A DNA stretch of 64,000 nucleotides from Beijerinckiaceae bacterium (lineage in GTDB: Bacteria > Pseudomonadota > Alphaproteobacteria > Rhizobiales > Beijerinckiaceae), in NCBI GenBank assembly GCA_947475995.1, contig CANJNI010000013.1:38390-102389 (forward strand), in the 5' to 3' direction. Each line of letters begins with the position of its first letter. Positions within the stretch are counted from its first letter, which is position 1. The position numbers and the translations under genes were made by a program. The notes beneath the pieces were generated by a model, which saw nothing but the letters and a program-made list of their open reading frames with translations, made no database searches and was not told where the DNA came from. Shown here piece after piece: positions 47,514 to 57,185 of the stretch.

Positions 47514-48129
47514 GGCCGGTGCTGTGGCGGCTGTCATTCTGGCTGCCGGAACCGCGAGCCGCTTTCGGGCCGAAGGCGGCGAAGGCGCCACCAAACTGAT
47601 CGCAGAAGTGGATGGCAAGCCGATGGTGCGGCACGTCGTCAGTGCGGCTCTGAACTCGGAAGCCTTTTCGGTCGTGGTCGTCACCGGCCATGCGCGCGAT
47701 GCGGTCGAGAATGCCCTGATCGGCCTGCCGGTGCAGGTGCGCTACAATGCCGACTACGATAGCGGCATCGCATCCTCGCTGCGCAACGGCGTGCTGGCGG
47801 CGGGCCCCAGCGTGAGCGCCGCCATCGTGATGCTCGCGGACATGCCGCGCGTGAAGCTGGAACTTCTCAATCTGCTGATCGACGCTTTCGGCGACAACCC
47901 GGAGGCACGCGCGGTCGTGCCCGTGTTCGGCGGCAAACGCGGCAATCCTGTCCTTCTGTCGAAAAAGATCTTCGGGGAAGTCGCGAAGCTCACGGGCGAT
48001 ATGGGCGCCCGCAAGCTTCTTGAAGGGGATGGCGAGGTCGTCGAGGTGCAGGTCAATGATGCGGCCGTGACGCTCGACATTGATACGCCCGCCGCGCTGG
48101 AAGAAGCCCGGCGGGGTCAGTCGACCTGA
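47506..48129 (+). CDS. MocA-like molybdenum cofactor nucleotidyltransferase
   Basis: A 207-residue NTP-transferase. LAAGTASRF near residue 12 is the nucleotide loop, DMPRVKLELL the Asp motif and GKRGNPVLLS the substrate loop. MocA adds CMP to molybdopterin to make the cytosine dinucleotide form used by CO-dehydrogenase-type enzymes. It starts inside the preceding gene (eight-base overlap). The last gene of the cox cluster; a DoxX gene converges on it with no gap. Confidence 0.92.
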   Translation: MSKAGAVAAVILAAGTASRFRAEGGEGATKLIAEVDGKPMVRHVVSAALNSEAFSVVVVTGHARDAVENALIGLPVQVRYNADYDSGIASSLRNGVLAAGPSVSAAIVMLADMPRVKLELLNLLIDAFGDNPEARAVVPVFGGKRGNPVLLSKKIFGEVAKLTGDMGARKLLEGDGEVVEVQVNDAAVTLDIDTPAALEEARRGQST

Positions 48130-48555
48130 TCAGGCGAACCCGGCTTCGCGATTGCCCTTGGCAGCCTGTCCGCTGCGACGCGAGTCCAGCGCCCAGCCGG
48201 CCGCGCCATGTGCGACGACGTAGAGAAGGCCGCCGGCGAGAGCGATGTTCTTCCAGAAGTGGATCATCTGGTTCTGATCCGCGAAATTGTTGTGGAAGAA
48301 GACCGCCGACAGGACCGTGAAGCCCGCGAGCAGGAAAGCCGCCCAGCGGGTCTGCCAGCCGACGATGAGCGCGAGCCCTGCCAGCACTTCCACCACGATG
48401 GTGGGCGGCAGCAGGAAGCCGGGCAGGCCGAACATCGCCATGTATCCGACCGTACCGGAATAGTCGGAAATCTTGGCGAGGCCGGACGAGAGGAACAGCC
48501 ACGCGAGAAGGATGCGGCCGGCAAGATCGGCGGCGTTGCGGAGAGCGGGATTCAT
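48130..48555 (-). CDS. DoxX family membrane protein
   Basis: A 141-residue inner-membrane protein with four predicted helices: ILLAWLFLSSGLAKI (about 14-28, family signature), then FLLPPTIVVEVLAGLALIVG, FLLAGFTVLSAVFFHN and NIALAGGLLYVVAHG. DoxX proteins act in thiosulfate or quinone-linked redox chains or in stress; the function here is unknown. Convergent with mocA (adjacent at 48129/48130). Confidence 0.88.
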   Translation of the reverse strand: MNPALRNAADLAGRILLAWLFLSSGLAKISDYSGTVGYMAMFGLPGFLLPPTIVVEVLAGLALIVGWQTRWAAFLLAGFTVLSAVFFHNNFADQNQMIHFWKNIALAGGLLYVVAHGAAGWALDSRRSGQAAKGNREAGFA

Positions 48556-48676
48556 CGAAGAAGCTCCATGTTGTCGATGGCGACTACATGGACTCTTGCA
48601 ATTTAAAAATCATCAGCGATTTATGCGATGCTTTTCTTGCGTTTTTGCAATTCACAAAAACGTGGGCGCGGCGTGC

Positions 48677-50896
48677 TCAGGCTGCGCGTGTCACGCCCGA
48701 AGTCAGCAGGCTGGTGATCTGCGGCGCCGGCATCGGCTTGTGGAAATGGAATCCCTGCATCTGCGAACAGCCGGCGGCCCGGATGAGCTGATACTGCTCC
48801 TCCGTCTCGATTCCCTCGGCCACGACCGTCAGGCCCAGCGCGCGCGCCAGTTGGGCGATGGTCTGGATGATGATCGCGCTTTCGCCGCTGCCCTCGATGG
48901 TCTGAAGGAAATATTCGTCGATCTTGAGCCGGTCGAATGCAAATCGGCGCAAATAGATCAGGCTCATGTGGCCGGTGCCGAAATCGTCGAGCGCAAAGCG
49001 TGTGCCGTGCGTGCGCAGTTCCAGCATGGTGCTTTCGGCCGCATCGGGATCATCCAGAATGGCGTTCTCGGTAATCTCGATCTCGATGCGGCGCGGGTCG
49101 ATGTTCATCTCGCGCAGGATGCGCAAGGTCGTGACCGCAAAGTCCGACTGGCGGAACTGGATGGGCGACACGTTGACCGTCACGGTCATGTCCGGCCATT
49201 GCGCCATGTCGCGGCAGATGCGGCGAAGAACCCATTCGCCGAGTTGCAGCGCAAGGCCGCGGTCTTCGGCCAGCTTGACGAAGCTTTCGGGCGGGATCAT
49301 GCCCTTGAGCGGATGCGGCCAGCGGGCGAGCGCTTCGACGGCGACGATCTTCCCCGAATCGGCGGCCACGATGGGCTGGTAGTGAATTTCCAGACGGCTG
49401 TGGTCGATCGCGGTGCGCAACTCGTCCTCGGCGGATTTGCGGACGCGCAGATCTTCGCCCATGCGGTCTTCGAAGAAGCAGAAGCGGTTCCGGCCTGCGT
49501 TCTTCGCCCGATAGAGCGCCAGATCCGCAAGACGCATCAGTTCGGAGCCGTCGGCCGCATTGTGCGGGAAAAGCGCAATGCCGATCGATACGCCCACGGT
49601 GCCCTTTTGCGAGCCGAGATCGAAAGGCTCGCGGATGCAGTCGAGGATGCGGCGCGCCACCAGTTCGCAATGATGCGGTGTCTGGATGTCGGGCAGCAGC
49701 ACAGCGAATTCGTCGCCGCCGAAACGGGCCAGAATGTCGCCCTGGCGCAGGGCCGCCGCCACGCGCTTTGTGGCCGCGATGATCAGGCAGTCGCCCGCGT
49801 CATGGCCGAACGTGTCGTTGATTTCCTTGAACCGGTCGAGGTCGAGAAACAGCAGGCCCAGCTTGCCGCCGTGGCGGCCGGCGCGGGCGATCTCCGCCTC
49901 CAGCAACTGGGTGAACAGCAGGCGGTTCGGCATGCCTGTGAGAAGGTCGTGGCCGGCCATGCGGGCAGCCTGCGCCTCGTTATCGGCACGCCGCGATGTC
50001 GTATGGACCGCGATCAGGCCGGCGAACAGGGCCGCGAAGGAGACAAGCAGCGAGCCGATGGTGCCGACGGTGCGGTCGCCCGGGCGGTCCGGATTCCATT
50101 CGACGAAGGCTTCCTGATCGCCGGTGCGGAACGCCGCAAGGCCGCGCCAGTTTTCGCCCGACGGATGATTGAGGATTTCGATGGCGCCGACGCCTGCGCC
50201 TTGCGAGATGCGGCCGCGGAATTCGTCGCCTGCTTCCTCCACCCCGATGACCACATAGGGGTGCAGTTCGATGCCCGCGCCGGTCTGCACCGGCAGGTCC
50301 ATCGGCAGCATGGTCGCCGCGACCGGCGTATAAAGGCTGCTGATCAGCCCGGTCAGGGCCTGTTCCCGGCGCAGGATGCCGTTGGCGGCCGAATACATGA
50401 CCGGGTCGCCGTCGACGGAGCCGCGGAGAAGGTCCCCGCCCCTCGCGCGGATCTGGGCGATGCTCTGGGCGAAGGCGCGCGCGAAAGGAGCATAATCCGC
50501 CGCCTCGCTGAAGGTCTTCACGGACGAGACGGGCTTTCCGGTGATCTGGTCGACCAGAAAGATATGCTTGAATTCATGGCCCACATCGGCCCGGTTGGTG
50601 CGGATGGCCGCAGCCCCCTGCGGGGCGATGCCGGAGCGTGTCACGACCCAATCGGTCAATTCGTCGGTCAGGTAGCCAAGCCGCTGCTGCACCGCCGCCG
50701 CAATGCGGGCGCGGTCATTCTCGCGGACGTTGGCATTGTCGCTCTCGCGCGACCACGTCAGGATGAGCACCATGGTCATCAGGACGAGCGAGGTCAGCAA
50801 CGAAAGCCGGGCGAGCCGCTGCGAGTCTGCGACGTCCCCAAAACGGCCTGAAGAAAACAGACGCATCAAACGACTTCCGTTCGAACCATCCGCCAC
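48677..50896 (-). CDS. GGDEF-EAL cyclic-di-GMP enzyme with periplasmic sensor
   Basis: A 739-residue membrane protein. Helix 1 (about 31-48) and helix 2 (about 281-300) flank a periplasmic sensor of about 230 residues. Then a GGDEF domain with intact RFGGDEF (residues 391-397) and an inhibitory I-site RQGD (384-387), and an EAL domain with intact EALARW (from 521). Both makers and breakers of cyclic-di-GMP are thus possible; the I-site suggests product feedback. The sensor has no recognised ligand motif. No partner is evident; divergent neighbours differ in function. Confidence 0.94.
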   Translation of the reverse strand: MADGSNGSRLMRLFSSGRFGDVADSQRLARLSLLTSLVLMTMVLILTWSRESDNANVRENDRARIAAAVQQRLGYLTDELTDWVVTRSGIAPQGAAAIRTNRADVGHEFKHIFLVDQITGKPVSSVKTFSEAADYAPFARAFAQSIAQIRARGGDLLRGSVDGDPVMYSAANGILRREQALTGLISSLYTPVAATMLPMDLPVQTGAGIELHPYVVIGVEEAGDEFRGRISQGAGVGAIEILNHPSGENWRGLAAFRTGDQEAFVEWNPDRPGDRTVGTIGSLLVSFAALFAGLIAVHTTSRRADNEAQAARMAGHDLLTGMPNRLLFTQLLEAEIARAGRHGGKLGLLFLDLDRFKEINDTFGHDAGDCLIIAATKRVAAALRQGDILARFGGDEFAVLLPDIQTPHHCELVARRILDCIREPFDLGSQKGTVGVSIGIALFPHNAADGSELMRLADLALYRAKNAGRNRFCFFEDRMGEDLRVRKSAEDELRTAIDHSRLEIHYQPIVAADSGKIVAVEALARWPHPLKGMIPPESFVKLAEDRGLALQLGEWVLRRICRDMAQWPDMTVTVNVSPIQFRQSDFAVTTLRILREMNIDPRRIEIEITENAILDDPDAAESTMLELRTHGTRFALDDFGTGHMSLIYLRRFAFDRLKIDEYFLQTIEGSGESAIIIQTIAQLARALGLTVVAEGIETEEQYQLIRAAGCSQMQGFHFHKPMPAPQITSLLTSGVTRAA

Positions 50897-50935
50897 TTTA
50901 AGACGAGAGTGTTAACACGCCGTTGGACGTGCGGA

Positions 50936-51658
50936 TCAGATGAGCTTCAGGCCGCGGAAACTGGCGTGACCGTTGCGACCGACAATGATGTGGTCATGCA
51001 ACGTAATGCCCAAAGGTTTGGAAATGTTGACGACTTCATGCGTCATTCGAATATCCGCCGAGGACGGCGTGGGGTCGCCCGACGGGTGGTTATGCACCAG
51101 AATGACCGCCGTGGACGACAACTCCAGGGCGCGGCGTACAACCTCGCGGGGATAAACGGGGGTGTGATCGACGGTGCCGGAGCCCTGCACCTCATCGGCG
51201 ATCAGGCAGTTCTTCTTGTCCAGGAAAAGAATCCGGAACTCCTCCCGGTCCGCAAAGGCCATGGCGGTCCGGCAATAGTCGATGACGCTTTTCCAGGAAT
51301 CCAGCATCGGACGGCTGGCTATTTCCCCCTTGGCGAAGCGACGTGCGGCGGCCTCCACCAGTTTCAGGTCAGTCGCGACGGATGCGCCTATGCCGTCCAC
51401 CTCCATCAGCCGGGCCGGGCGCGCGCCGATCACTTCCGCGAAGGAGCCGAATTTCGCAATCAGGGTCTTGGCGAGCGGCTTCACGTCCCGGCGCGGAATC
51501 GAGCGCATCAGGACCAGTTCGAGCAGCTCGTAATCGGGCATGCCCTTGTCGCCGGCTTCCATGAAGCGGGCGCGGAGACGTTCGCGATGGCCCGAATGGT
51601 GCGGGGCCTCGCCGAGGCCCGCCTGCTTCTTCAAGGAGGCGGGCTCCCGGTCGCTCAT
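50936..51658 (-). CDS. radC: RadC family protein (JAB domain)
   Basis: A 240-residue RadC-family protein from ATG 51658, overlapping the map stop (ATGA). N-terminal helix-hairpin-helix-like region ([23 protein letters not shown]) and a C-terminal JAMM metalloprotease-like motif [14 protein letters not shown] with the metal His and Asp. Named for DNA repair, but a repair role is doubtful. Co-transcription with map is common in rhizobia. Confidence 0.93.
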   Translation of the reverse strand: MSDREPASLKKQAGLGEAPHHSGHRERLRARFMEAGDKGMPDYELLELVLMRSIPRRDVKPLAKTLIAKFGSFAEVIGARPARLMEVDGIGASVATDLKLVEAAARRFAKGEIASRPMLDSWKSVIDYCRTAMAFADREEFRILFLDKKNCLIADEVQGSGTVDHTPVYPREVVRRALELSSTAVILVHNHPSGDPTPSSADIRMTHEVVNISKPLGITLHDHIIVGRNGHASFRGLKLI

Positions 51659-52494
51659 CGCAGCGGCATGTCCGTCGAATAGGGCGGACGGTGCATTCCC
51701 TGCGGCGAGAGGGTGAAGATTTCGCACCCCGTTTCGGTGACGCCGATCGTATGTTCGAACTGGGCCGAGAGCGAACGGTCACGCGTCACCGCCGTCCAGC
51801 CGTCGGACAGGATCTTCACATGCGGGCGGCCGAGATTGATCATCGGCTCGATGGTGAAGAACATGCCCGGCTTCAGGGCCGCGCCTTCGCCCGGGCGGCC
51901 ATAGTGCAGGATATTTGGCTCGTCGTGGAACAGGCGGCCGAGCCCGTGGCCGCAGAAATCCCGCACGACCGAGCAGCGCTCGGCTTCCGCATAGACCTGA
52001 ATGGCGTGACCGATGTCGCCCGTCGTGGCCCCGGGCTTCACCACCTCGATGCCGCGCATCAGGGCTTCATAGGTGACTTCGACGAGGCGCTGGGCGCGGC
52101 GCGGAACCTCGCCCACCAGATACATGCGGCTTGAATCGCCGTGCCATCCATCGACGATCAGGGTGACATCCACATTGATGATATCGCCGTCGCGCATCGG
52201 CTTGTTGTCCGGGATGCCATGGCAGACGACATGGTTGGTCGAGGTGCAGATGGACTTCCGGTAGCCGCGATAGCCGAGCGGGGCCGGATAGGCCTTGTGG
52301 TCCATCGCAAACTCGAAGGCCAGCTTGTCCAGATGCTCGGTGGCGACGCCCGGCTTGACCTCGGCGGCCATCAGGTCGAGCGCTTCCGCCGCCAGCCGCC
52401 CGGCCTTGCGCATGCCCTCGAAATCTTCGGGGCCATGCAGTTTGATCTGGCCGGTCTTGCGGCTGGGGGCCACGGCGGCTTCAACATAATTCAT
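51655..52494 (-). CDS. map: methionine aminopeptidase type I
   Basis: A 279-residue MetAP that removes the N-terminal Met from new proteins. Metal ligands: [18 protein letters not shown] (two Asp), [14 protein letters not shown] (His), [12 protein letters not shown] (Glu) and the final [10 protein letters not shown] (Glu). Start ATG 52494 ([12 protein letters not shown]); a longer frame to 52560 lacks family-like sequence. Its stop overlaps the radC start. Confidence 0.97.
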   Translation of the reverse strand: MNYVEAAVAPSRKTGQIKLHGPEDFEGMRKAGRLAAEALDLMAAEVKPGVATEHLDKLAFEFAMDHKAYPAPLGYRGYRKSICTSTNHVVCHGIPDNKPMRDGDIINVDVTLIVDGWHGDSSRMYLVGEVPRRAQRLVEVTYEALMRGIEVVKPGATTGDIGHAIQVYAEAERCSVVRDFCGHGLGRLFHDEPNILHYGRPGEGAALKPGMFFTIEPMINLGRPHVKILSDGWTAVTRDRSLSAQFEHTIGVTETGCEIFTLSPQGMHRPPYSTDMPLR

Positions 52495-52573
52495 CGGATC
52501 GGGGACTCGGGGTGCGCGGGTGTGAAGGCCGGAATCTAGGGAAAAGTCCGGCCCGCGCAACCCCGGAAATGGA

Positions 52574-53284
52574 TCAGATCGAAATCGGCACGTTCCCGGC
52601 GACCACGATCCCTTCGGGCGTCACGTTGCACGACACCGCCAGCGCCTCGACGCCGCGCGCCTGCGCGTCCCGAAAGGCCGCCGCATAGGCGGGGTCGATG
52701 TCGCCGGCAAGCGTGAAAGCGTCAGCGCTCATCTGGATCAGATAAACCATGATGGCCCTGTGTCCCTGCCCCACCATGTCGGCCAGCTCCCGCAGATGCT
52801 TGGCGCCCCGCACGGTCACGCTGTCGGGGAATTCCGCAATGCCCGGACGGCGCATCATGTGGACGTTCTTGACCTCTACATAGAGGGGCGGCAGGCCATC
52901 GCCTTCCAGCAGAATATCGACGCGGCTGTTCTGGCCATATTTCACCTCGCGGCGCAGGCTCCCGTAACCCCGGAATTGCTCGAAAAAGCCGGCCCGGATT
53001 GCCTCGGCCACGATGGCGTTGGGGTGCGCGGTGTTTATGCCGACATGCTCCGGGCCGCGTCCGAAATCGGCTTCCACGATCTCCCACGACCAGGGCAGCT
53101 TGCGGCCCGGCTTGTCGGACCGGGACAGCCAGACGCGGCCATTCTGGGCCAGCAATCCGAGCATCGCGCCCGGATTGGCGCAATGGGCGGTGATCTCCTC
53201 GCCGGTGTCGAGCCGTATATCGGCCAGGAACCGCTTGTAGCGGCGCAGCAGACGGCCGGGCGTCAGGGGCGTTTCGAATTTCAT
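52574..53284 (-). CDS. sfsA: SfsA family protein
   Basis: A 236-residue SfsA protein (DNA-binding, linked to maltose metabolism in E. coli by over-expression only). Family segments: [33 protein letters not shown] at the N-terminus, [11 protein letters not shown] (nuclease-like core), [16 protein letters not shown] and a final [10 protein letters not shown]. Start ATG 53284. The nuclease-like site suggests a nucleic-acid role. Divergent from the CinA-like gene across 95 bases. Confidence 0.95.
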   Translation of the reverse strand: MKFETPLTPGRLLRRYKRFLADIRLDTGEEITAHCANPGAMLGLLAQNGRVWLSRSDKPGRKLPWSWEIVEADFGRGPEHVGINTAHPNAIVAEAIRAGFFEQFRGYGSLRREVKYGQNSRVDILLEGDGLPPLYVEVKNVHMMRRPGIAEFPDSVTVRGAKHLRELADMVGQGHRAIMVYLIQMSADAFTLAGDIDPAYAAAFRDAQARGVEALAVSCNVTPEGIVVAGNVPISI

Positions 53285-53379
53285 CGGCTCCACAATAGCC
53301 TTGTGGACAGGCCCGGAAAAAGGAGTTTCGACTTGCCAATCCACAGCCGCGCTCTCCATAAAGCCAGCAGAGAGGCACA

Positions 53380-54129
53380 ATGACGCAAAAGACCATCACG
53401 GCCGCGGTTCTGGTGATCGGCGACGAGATCCTGTCGGGCCGGACGAAGGACAAGAACATCGGCTTCATCGCCGATTATCTGACCGAGATCGGCATCGACC
53501 TGCGCGAGGTGCGCGTCGTACCCGACGAGATGGACGATATCGTCGATGCGTTGAACGCCCTGCGCAAGCGCTACACCTACGTTTTCACCACGGGCGGCAT
53601 CGGCCCGACCCATGACGACATCACCGCCGACGCCGTCTCGCAGGCGCTCGGCATTCCCCTTTACGAGGACCAGCGCATCATCGACCTGATGTTGCAGCGC
53701 CTGAAGCCCGAGGACATGAACGAAGCTCGCCGCCGCATGGCGCGCATTCCGGTCGGGGCGGAACATGTGGAAAACAAGATTTCGCGCGTGCCGGGCTTCA
53801 TGATCGAGAACGTCATCGTGATGGCGGGCGTGCCGTCCATCATGCAGTCGATGATGGATGCGGTCGCGCCGCGCCTGCAGACCGGCGCGCGCATGATCAT
53901 CGAGACTCTGGAATCAGTCGGCCTGCCAGAAGGCATTTACGCGAAGGGTCTTGGCGAAGTGGCTGCGGAATTTCCGGGCGTCTCCATCGGGTCCTATCCG
54001 AGCTTCGGCGAGGGCCGTTTCAAGAATTCCATCGTGGTGCGCGGCAAGGACGCCACCCAGGTGAATGCGGCGGTCGCCGCCGTGAATGCATTGCTCGAAC
54101 GCCTGCGCGCCGAAACCGCGCAAGCCTGA
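53380..54129 (+). CDS. CinA/MoaB-type molybdopterin-binding domain protein
   Basis: A 249-residue protein with a molybdopterin-binding-like fold: [27 protein letters not shown], then [24 protein letters not shown] and [15 protein letters not shown]. These match the first domain of CinA (competence/damage-inducible protein A); the C-terminal nicotinamide deamidase domain is absent. Function is uncertain. It is followed after 17 bases by the phosphoribosyltransferase gene. Confidence 0.9.
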   Translation: MTQKTITAAVLVIGDEILSGRTKDKNIGFIADYLTEIGIDLREVRVVPDEMDDIVDALNALRKRYTYVFTTGGIGPTHDDITADAVSQALGIPLYEDQRIIDLMLQRLKPEDMNEARRRMARIPVGAEHVENKISRVPGFMIENVIVMAGVPSIMQSMMDAVAPRLQTGARMIIETLESVGLPEGIYAKGLGEVAAEFPGVSIGSYPSFGEGRFKNSIVVRGKDATQVNAAVAAVNALLERLRAETAQA

Positions 54130-54146
54130 TCGTCGGAGTTGAGTTG

Positions 54147-54650
54147 ATGGCCGAAGACCAATCCCAGAAAGCGTTCCCGGTTTCGTGGGACCAGTTTCAT
54201 CGCGATGCGCGCGCGCTCGTCTGGCGGCTCGCGGGCGTCGGACCGTTCGACGCCATGGTGTGCATCACGCGCGGCGGACTCGTCCCTGCCGCCATCGTGG
54301 CGCGCGAACTCGGCATCCGGGTGATCGAGACGGTCTGCATCGCCAGCTATCACGAATACAAGACGCAGGGCGGCCTGCAGATCTTGAAGGGACTTGGGTC
54401 CGAGCTTCAGAAATTCGGCGCCGGCGAAAAAGTGCTGGTGGTGGACGATCTGGTCGACACCGGCACCACCTTCCGGGTGGTGCGCGACCTGCTGCCCAAG
54501 GCGCATTTCGCCACCGTTTACGCCAAGCCGGCCGGACGTCCGCTGGTCGACACGTTCATCACCGAAGTCTCGCAGGACACCTGGATCTATTTCCCGTGGG
54601 ATCTGGGCCTCACCTTCCAGCCCCCGATGGGCAAGGGCGTGGTGGCGTAA
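54147..54650 (+). CDS. gpt: xanthine-guanine phosphoribosyltransferase
   Basis: A 167-residue PRTase from ATG 54147. The PRPP-binding loop is [15 protein letters not shown] (about residue 93-107), with [20 protein letters not shown] at the N-terminus. It salvages xanthine and guanine to nucleotides. The length fits bacterial Gpt (about 152-170). Downstream, an inverted repeat and a truncated haemoglobin follow. Confidence 0.92.
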   Translation: MAEDQSQKAFPVSWDQFHRDARALVWRLAGVGPFDAMVCITRGGLVPAAIVARELGIRVIETVCIASYHEYKTQGGLQILKGLGSELQKFGAGEKVLVVDDLVDTGTTFRVVRDLLPKAHFATVYAKPAGRPLVDTFITEVSQDTWIYFPWDLGLTFQPPMGKGVVA

Positions 54651-54694
54651 GGACGCAGGCGCGGGTCATTTCGCCCCGGGCGGTTGTTCCTATA

Positions 54695-54714
54695 TGCAAG
54701 TTTCTGAACTTGCA
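54695..54714. promoter_or_regulatory. 20-base inverted repeat, candidate operator of truncated haemoglobin
   Basis: TGCAAGTT, spacer TCTG, AACTTGCA: perfect 8-base arms, 13 bases before the ATG of the truncated haemoglobin. The arrangement suits a dimeric regulator. It does not match the NsrR or FNR consensus well, so the regulator is unknown. It could also form an RNA hairpin at the start of the transcript. Confidence 0.55.
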
Positions 54715-54727
54715 GAAAGAAACAGCC

Positions 54728-55171
54728 ATGCCCGAGCCTCGCGTCATCGTCCGCCCGCCGCCTCCGGGTCAGCAGCTTGGCATCGACGAGGCGATGATCC
54801 ATCGCGTCGTCCACACATTCTACGACCGCATCCGGACAGATGCGGTGCTGGGGCCGATCTTCACCGCGCAGATCCAGGACTGGACGCCGCATCTGGCCAA
54901 GATGTGCGATTTCTGGTCCTCCGTCCTGCTGATGACCAGGCGCTACGATGGCCGCCCGGTGCCGGCCCATGTGAAGATCCCCGGCCTTGAGCATGAGCAT
55001 TTCGCCCACTGGCTGGAGCTTTTCCGCGCCACGGCGCGTGAGATTGCGCCGCCGGAAGCCGCCGGGCTTTTCATCGACCGCGCGGAGCGCATCGCGCAAT
55101 CGCTGCAACTGTCGATCGACTTCCATCGCGGCGTGCTGCCGCCGCTGAAGGCGCAGATCCGGGCGGGGTGA
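54728..55171 (+). CDS. group III truncated haemoglobin
   Basis: A 147-residue truncated globin. Typical of group III: IHRVVHTFYDRIRTDAVLGPIF at the start, helix E/F with WTPHLAKMCDFWSSVLL, and the proximal His in GLEHEHFAHWLELFRATA. Group III globins often help with nitric oxide or peroxide detoxification. An FMN/FAD reductase partner is absent. A perfect inverted repeat 13 bases before the start suggests stress-specific control. Confidence 0.9.
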   Translation: MPEPRVIVRPPPPGQQLGIDEAMIHRVVHTFYDRIRTDAVLGPIFTAQIQDWTPHLAKMCDFWSSVLLMTRRYDGRPVPAHVKIPGLEHEHFAHWLELFRATAREIAPPEAAGLFIDRAERIAQSLQLSIDFHRGVLPPLKAQIRAG

Positions 55172-55181
55172 GTTCTGGAGC

Positions 55182-55302
55182 GCCCTCGTGCTTCGAGACG
55201 CAGCCTGCGGCTGCTCCTCAGCATGAGGGCTTGGGTGGCTCAGCCGCAAAAGAGCCCTCATGCTGAGGAGCTTGCGAGGCAAGCGTCTCGAAGCACGAGG
55301 GC
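55182..55302. repeat. dispersed palindromic repeat, inverted pair
   Basis: Unit 1 (55182-55230) begins GCCCTCGTGCTTCGAGACG and ends CTCAGCATGAGGGC; unit 2 (55254-55302) begins GCCCTCATGCTGAGGAG and ends CGAAGCACGAGGGC. They are inverted copies of one another, 23 bases apart, between the haemoglobin and the tRNA-Leu gene. Same family as 22889-23007 and 41324-41440. Confidence 0.85.
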
Positions 55303-55360
55303 GACGCGAGCGCCTCCCCGCTTGTGCCGAATCCGCCGCCCCGCTATGCCTGAACCCGGC

Positions 55361-55444
55361 GCGGACGTGGCGGAATTGGTAGACGCAAGGGACTTAAAAT
55401 CCCTCGGGACTCCCGTACGGGTTCGATTCCCGTCGTCCGCACCA
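55361..55444 (+). tRNA. tRNA-Leu (anticodon TAA)
   Basis: A complete tRNA: acceptor arms GCGGACG and CGTCCGC pair (55361-55367 with 55434-55440), anticodon stem AGGGA/TCCCT encloses the loop CTTAAAA with TAA at 55395-55397, there is a long variable arm typical of Leu, a T-loop GGTTCGATTCC, and the CCA end is encoded (55442-55444). Reads UUA and UUG codons. Confidence 0.97.
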
Positions 55445-55455
55445 GAGACCCTTCC

Positions 55456-55842
55456 ATGCTCGCCCAGACCCGAAAGCTTCTTTGGATCGTCGCCGGAGTG
55501 ACCGCGCTGGCGCTGGCTGTTGCGGGCGCGATCCTGCCGCTGTTGCCGACGACGCCCTTCCTGCTTCTGGCGGCCTTCTTCTTCGGGCGGTCCTCGCAAC
55601 GTCTGCATGACTGGCTGCTGTCGCATCCGACCTTCGGGCCGACCATCGCGGCCTGGCGGCGCGAAGGGGCCATCCCGCGCCGCGTCAAGTTCATCGCCTA
55701 CGGGACCATGGCGGCAAGCTGGGGGCTTTCCGTCGTGCTCGGCGTTCCATGGCCCATTCTGGGCTTGCAGGCTTTGATCTTGCTCTGCGTGGCCGCCTTC
55801 ATCGCCTCTCGGCCTTCGCCGAAGGGCGATTCCGGCAGGTGA
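55456..55842 (+). CDS. DUF454 (YbaN-like) inner-membrane protein
   Basis: A 128-residue protein with about three membrane helices. It has the DUF454 opening LLWIVAGVTALALAVAGAILPLLPTTPFLLLAAFFFGRSS, followed by HDWLLSHPTFGP and a C-terminal hydrophobic pair. E. coli YbaN belongs here; function unknown. It starts 12 bases after the tRNA-Leu gene, so they may share a transcript. Confidence 0.9.
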   Translation: MLAQTRKLLWIVAGVTALALAVAGAILPLLPTTPFLLLAAFFFGRSSQRLHDWLLSHPTFGPTIAAWRREGAIPRRVKFIAYGTMAASWGLSVVLGVPWPILGLQALILLCVAAFIASRPSPKGDSGR

Positions 55843-55850
55843 CTGCGGGT

Positions 55851-57158
55851 CTAGCTTTCCCCGAACACCCTTTTGAAAATCGTGTCCACATGCTTCAGGT
55901 GATAGCCGAGGTCGAACAATTCCTCGATCTCGGCATTTGAAAGCGCCTTCGATACATCCGGGTCTTTCTTCAGCAGCGTGAGAAAGTCGCCCTCGCCGCG
56001 CCAGACCGGCATGGCGTTGCGTTGCACGTAGGCATAGGAATCCTCGCGCGAGACGCCTTTTTGCGTCAGCGCCAGCAGCACGCGCTGCGAGTGGATGAGG
56101 CCGCCAAGGCGGTCGAGATTCTTCTGCATGTTGGCCGGATAGACCAGCAGCTTGTCGATGACGCCGGTGAGGCGCACCAGCGCGAAGTCGAGCGTCACGG
56201 TGGCGTCGGGGCCGATCATGCGCTCGACCGAGGAATGCGAAATATCGCGCTCGTGCCACAGCGCCACATTCTCCATGGCCGGAACCGCCATGCCGCGCAC
56301 TAGGCGCGCGAGGCCGGTGAGGTTTTCGGTCAGCACAGGATTGCGCTTGTGGGGCATGGCCGAAGAGCCCTTCTGGCCTTCGGAGAAAAATTCCTCGGCT
56401 TCCAGAACTTCAGTGCGTTGCAGGTGGCGGATTTCAATCGCCAGCCGCTCGATGCTGGAGGCGACGACGCCCAGCGTCGCAAAGAACATCGCATGTCGAT
56501 CGCGCGGAATGACCTGCGTGGACACCGGCTCGACCGCGAGTCCGAGCTTCTTGGCAACATGTTCCTCGACGCGCGGATCAATGTTGGCGAACGTGCCGAC
56601 AGCGCCGGAGATCGCGCAGGTGGCGATCTCCTTGCGCGCGTTGACGAGCCGCTCACGGCAGCGCGTAAATTCCGCATAGGCTTCGGCCATCTTGAGGCCG
56701 AATGTCACCGGTTCGGCGTGAATGCCATGCGAACGGCCTATGCTCGGCGTCATCTTGTGTTCAAAGGCGCGCTTCCTGAGCGCGGCCAGCAGCGCATCCA
56801 CGTCCCTGATCAGAATGTCGGAGGCGCGCGCGAGCTGCACGGCGAGGCACGTGTCGAGCACGTCAGATGACGTCATGCCCTGATGAACGAAGCGCGAGTC
56901 GGGACCGATGAATTCGCCCAGATGCGTCAGGAACGCGATCACGTCATGCTTGGTGACTCGCTCGATCTCGTCGATGCGATCCACGTCGAAGGTGACGTTG
57001 CCGGCGCGCTCCCAAATGTTCTTCGCGCTTTCCTTCGGGATGACGCCGATTTCGGCCAGCGCATCGCAGGCGTGCGCCTCGATTTCGAACCAGATGCGAA
57101 ACCGCGTCTGCGGTTCCCAGATGGCGACCATTTCGGGGCGGGAATAGCGGGGGATCAT
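55851..57158 (-). CDS. purB: adenylosuccinate lyase
   Basis: A 435-residue fumarase-superfamily lyase of purine synthesis; it cleaves SAICAR and adenylosuccinate to release fumarate. The signature loop is KGSSAMPHKRNPVL and the N-terminal YSRPEMVAIWEPQTRF, TSSDVLDTCLAVQLAR and GRSHGIHAEPVTFG are PurB-like. Length matches the shorter bacterial form. Convergent with the DUF454 gene. Confidence 0.97.
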   Translation of the reverse strand: MIPRYSRPEMVAIWEPQTRFRIWFEIEAHACDALAEIGVIPKESAKNIWERAGNVTFDVDRIDEIERVTKHDVIAFLTHLGEFIGPDSRFVHQGMTSSDVLDTCLAVQLARASDILIRDVDALLAALRKRAFEHKMTPSIGRSHGIHAEPVTFGLKMAEAYAEFTRCRERLVNARKEIATCAISGAVGTFANIDPRVEEHVAKKLGLAVEPVSTQVIPRDRHAMFFATLGVVASSIERLAIEIRHLQRTEVLEAEEFFSEGQKGSSAMPHKRNPVLTENLTGLARLVRGMAVPAMENVALWHERDISHSSVERMIGPDATVTLDFALVRLTGVIDKLLVYPANMQKNLDRLGGLIHSQRVLLALTQKGVSREDSYAYVQRNAMPVWRGEGDFLTLLKKDPDVSKALSNAEIEELFDLGYHLKHVDTIFKRVFGES

Positions 57159-57185
57159 GGGCTCGTTCCGTAAGTGTCGTGTGCG

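Noticed and set aside
48473..50851. Long plus-strand frame opposite the GGDEF-EAL gene
   Set aside because: Sense strand has intact GGDEF and EAL motifs; antisense lacks any motif.
55361..55444. tRNA-Leu as an integration site for a genomic island
   Set aside because: No integrase, direct repeat or composition change next to it; only palindromic repeats upstream.
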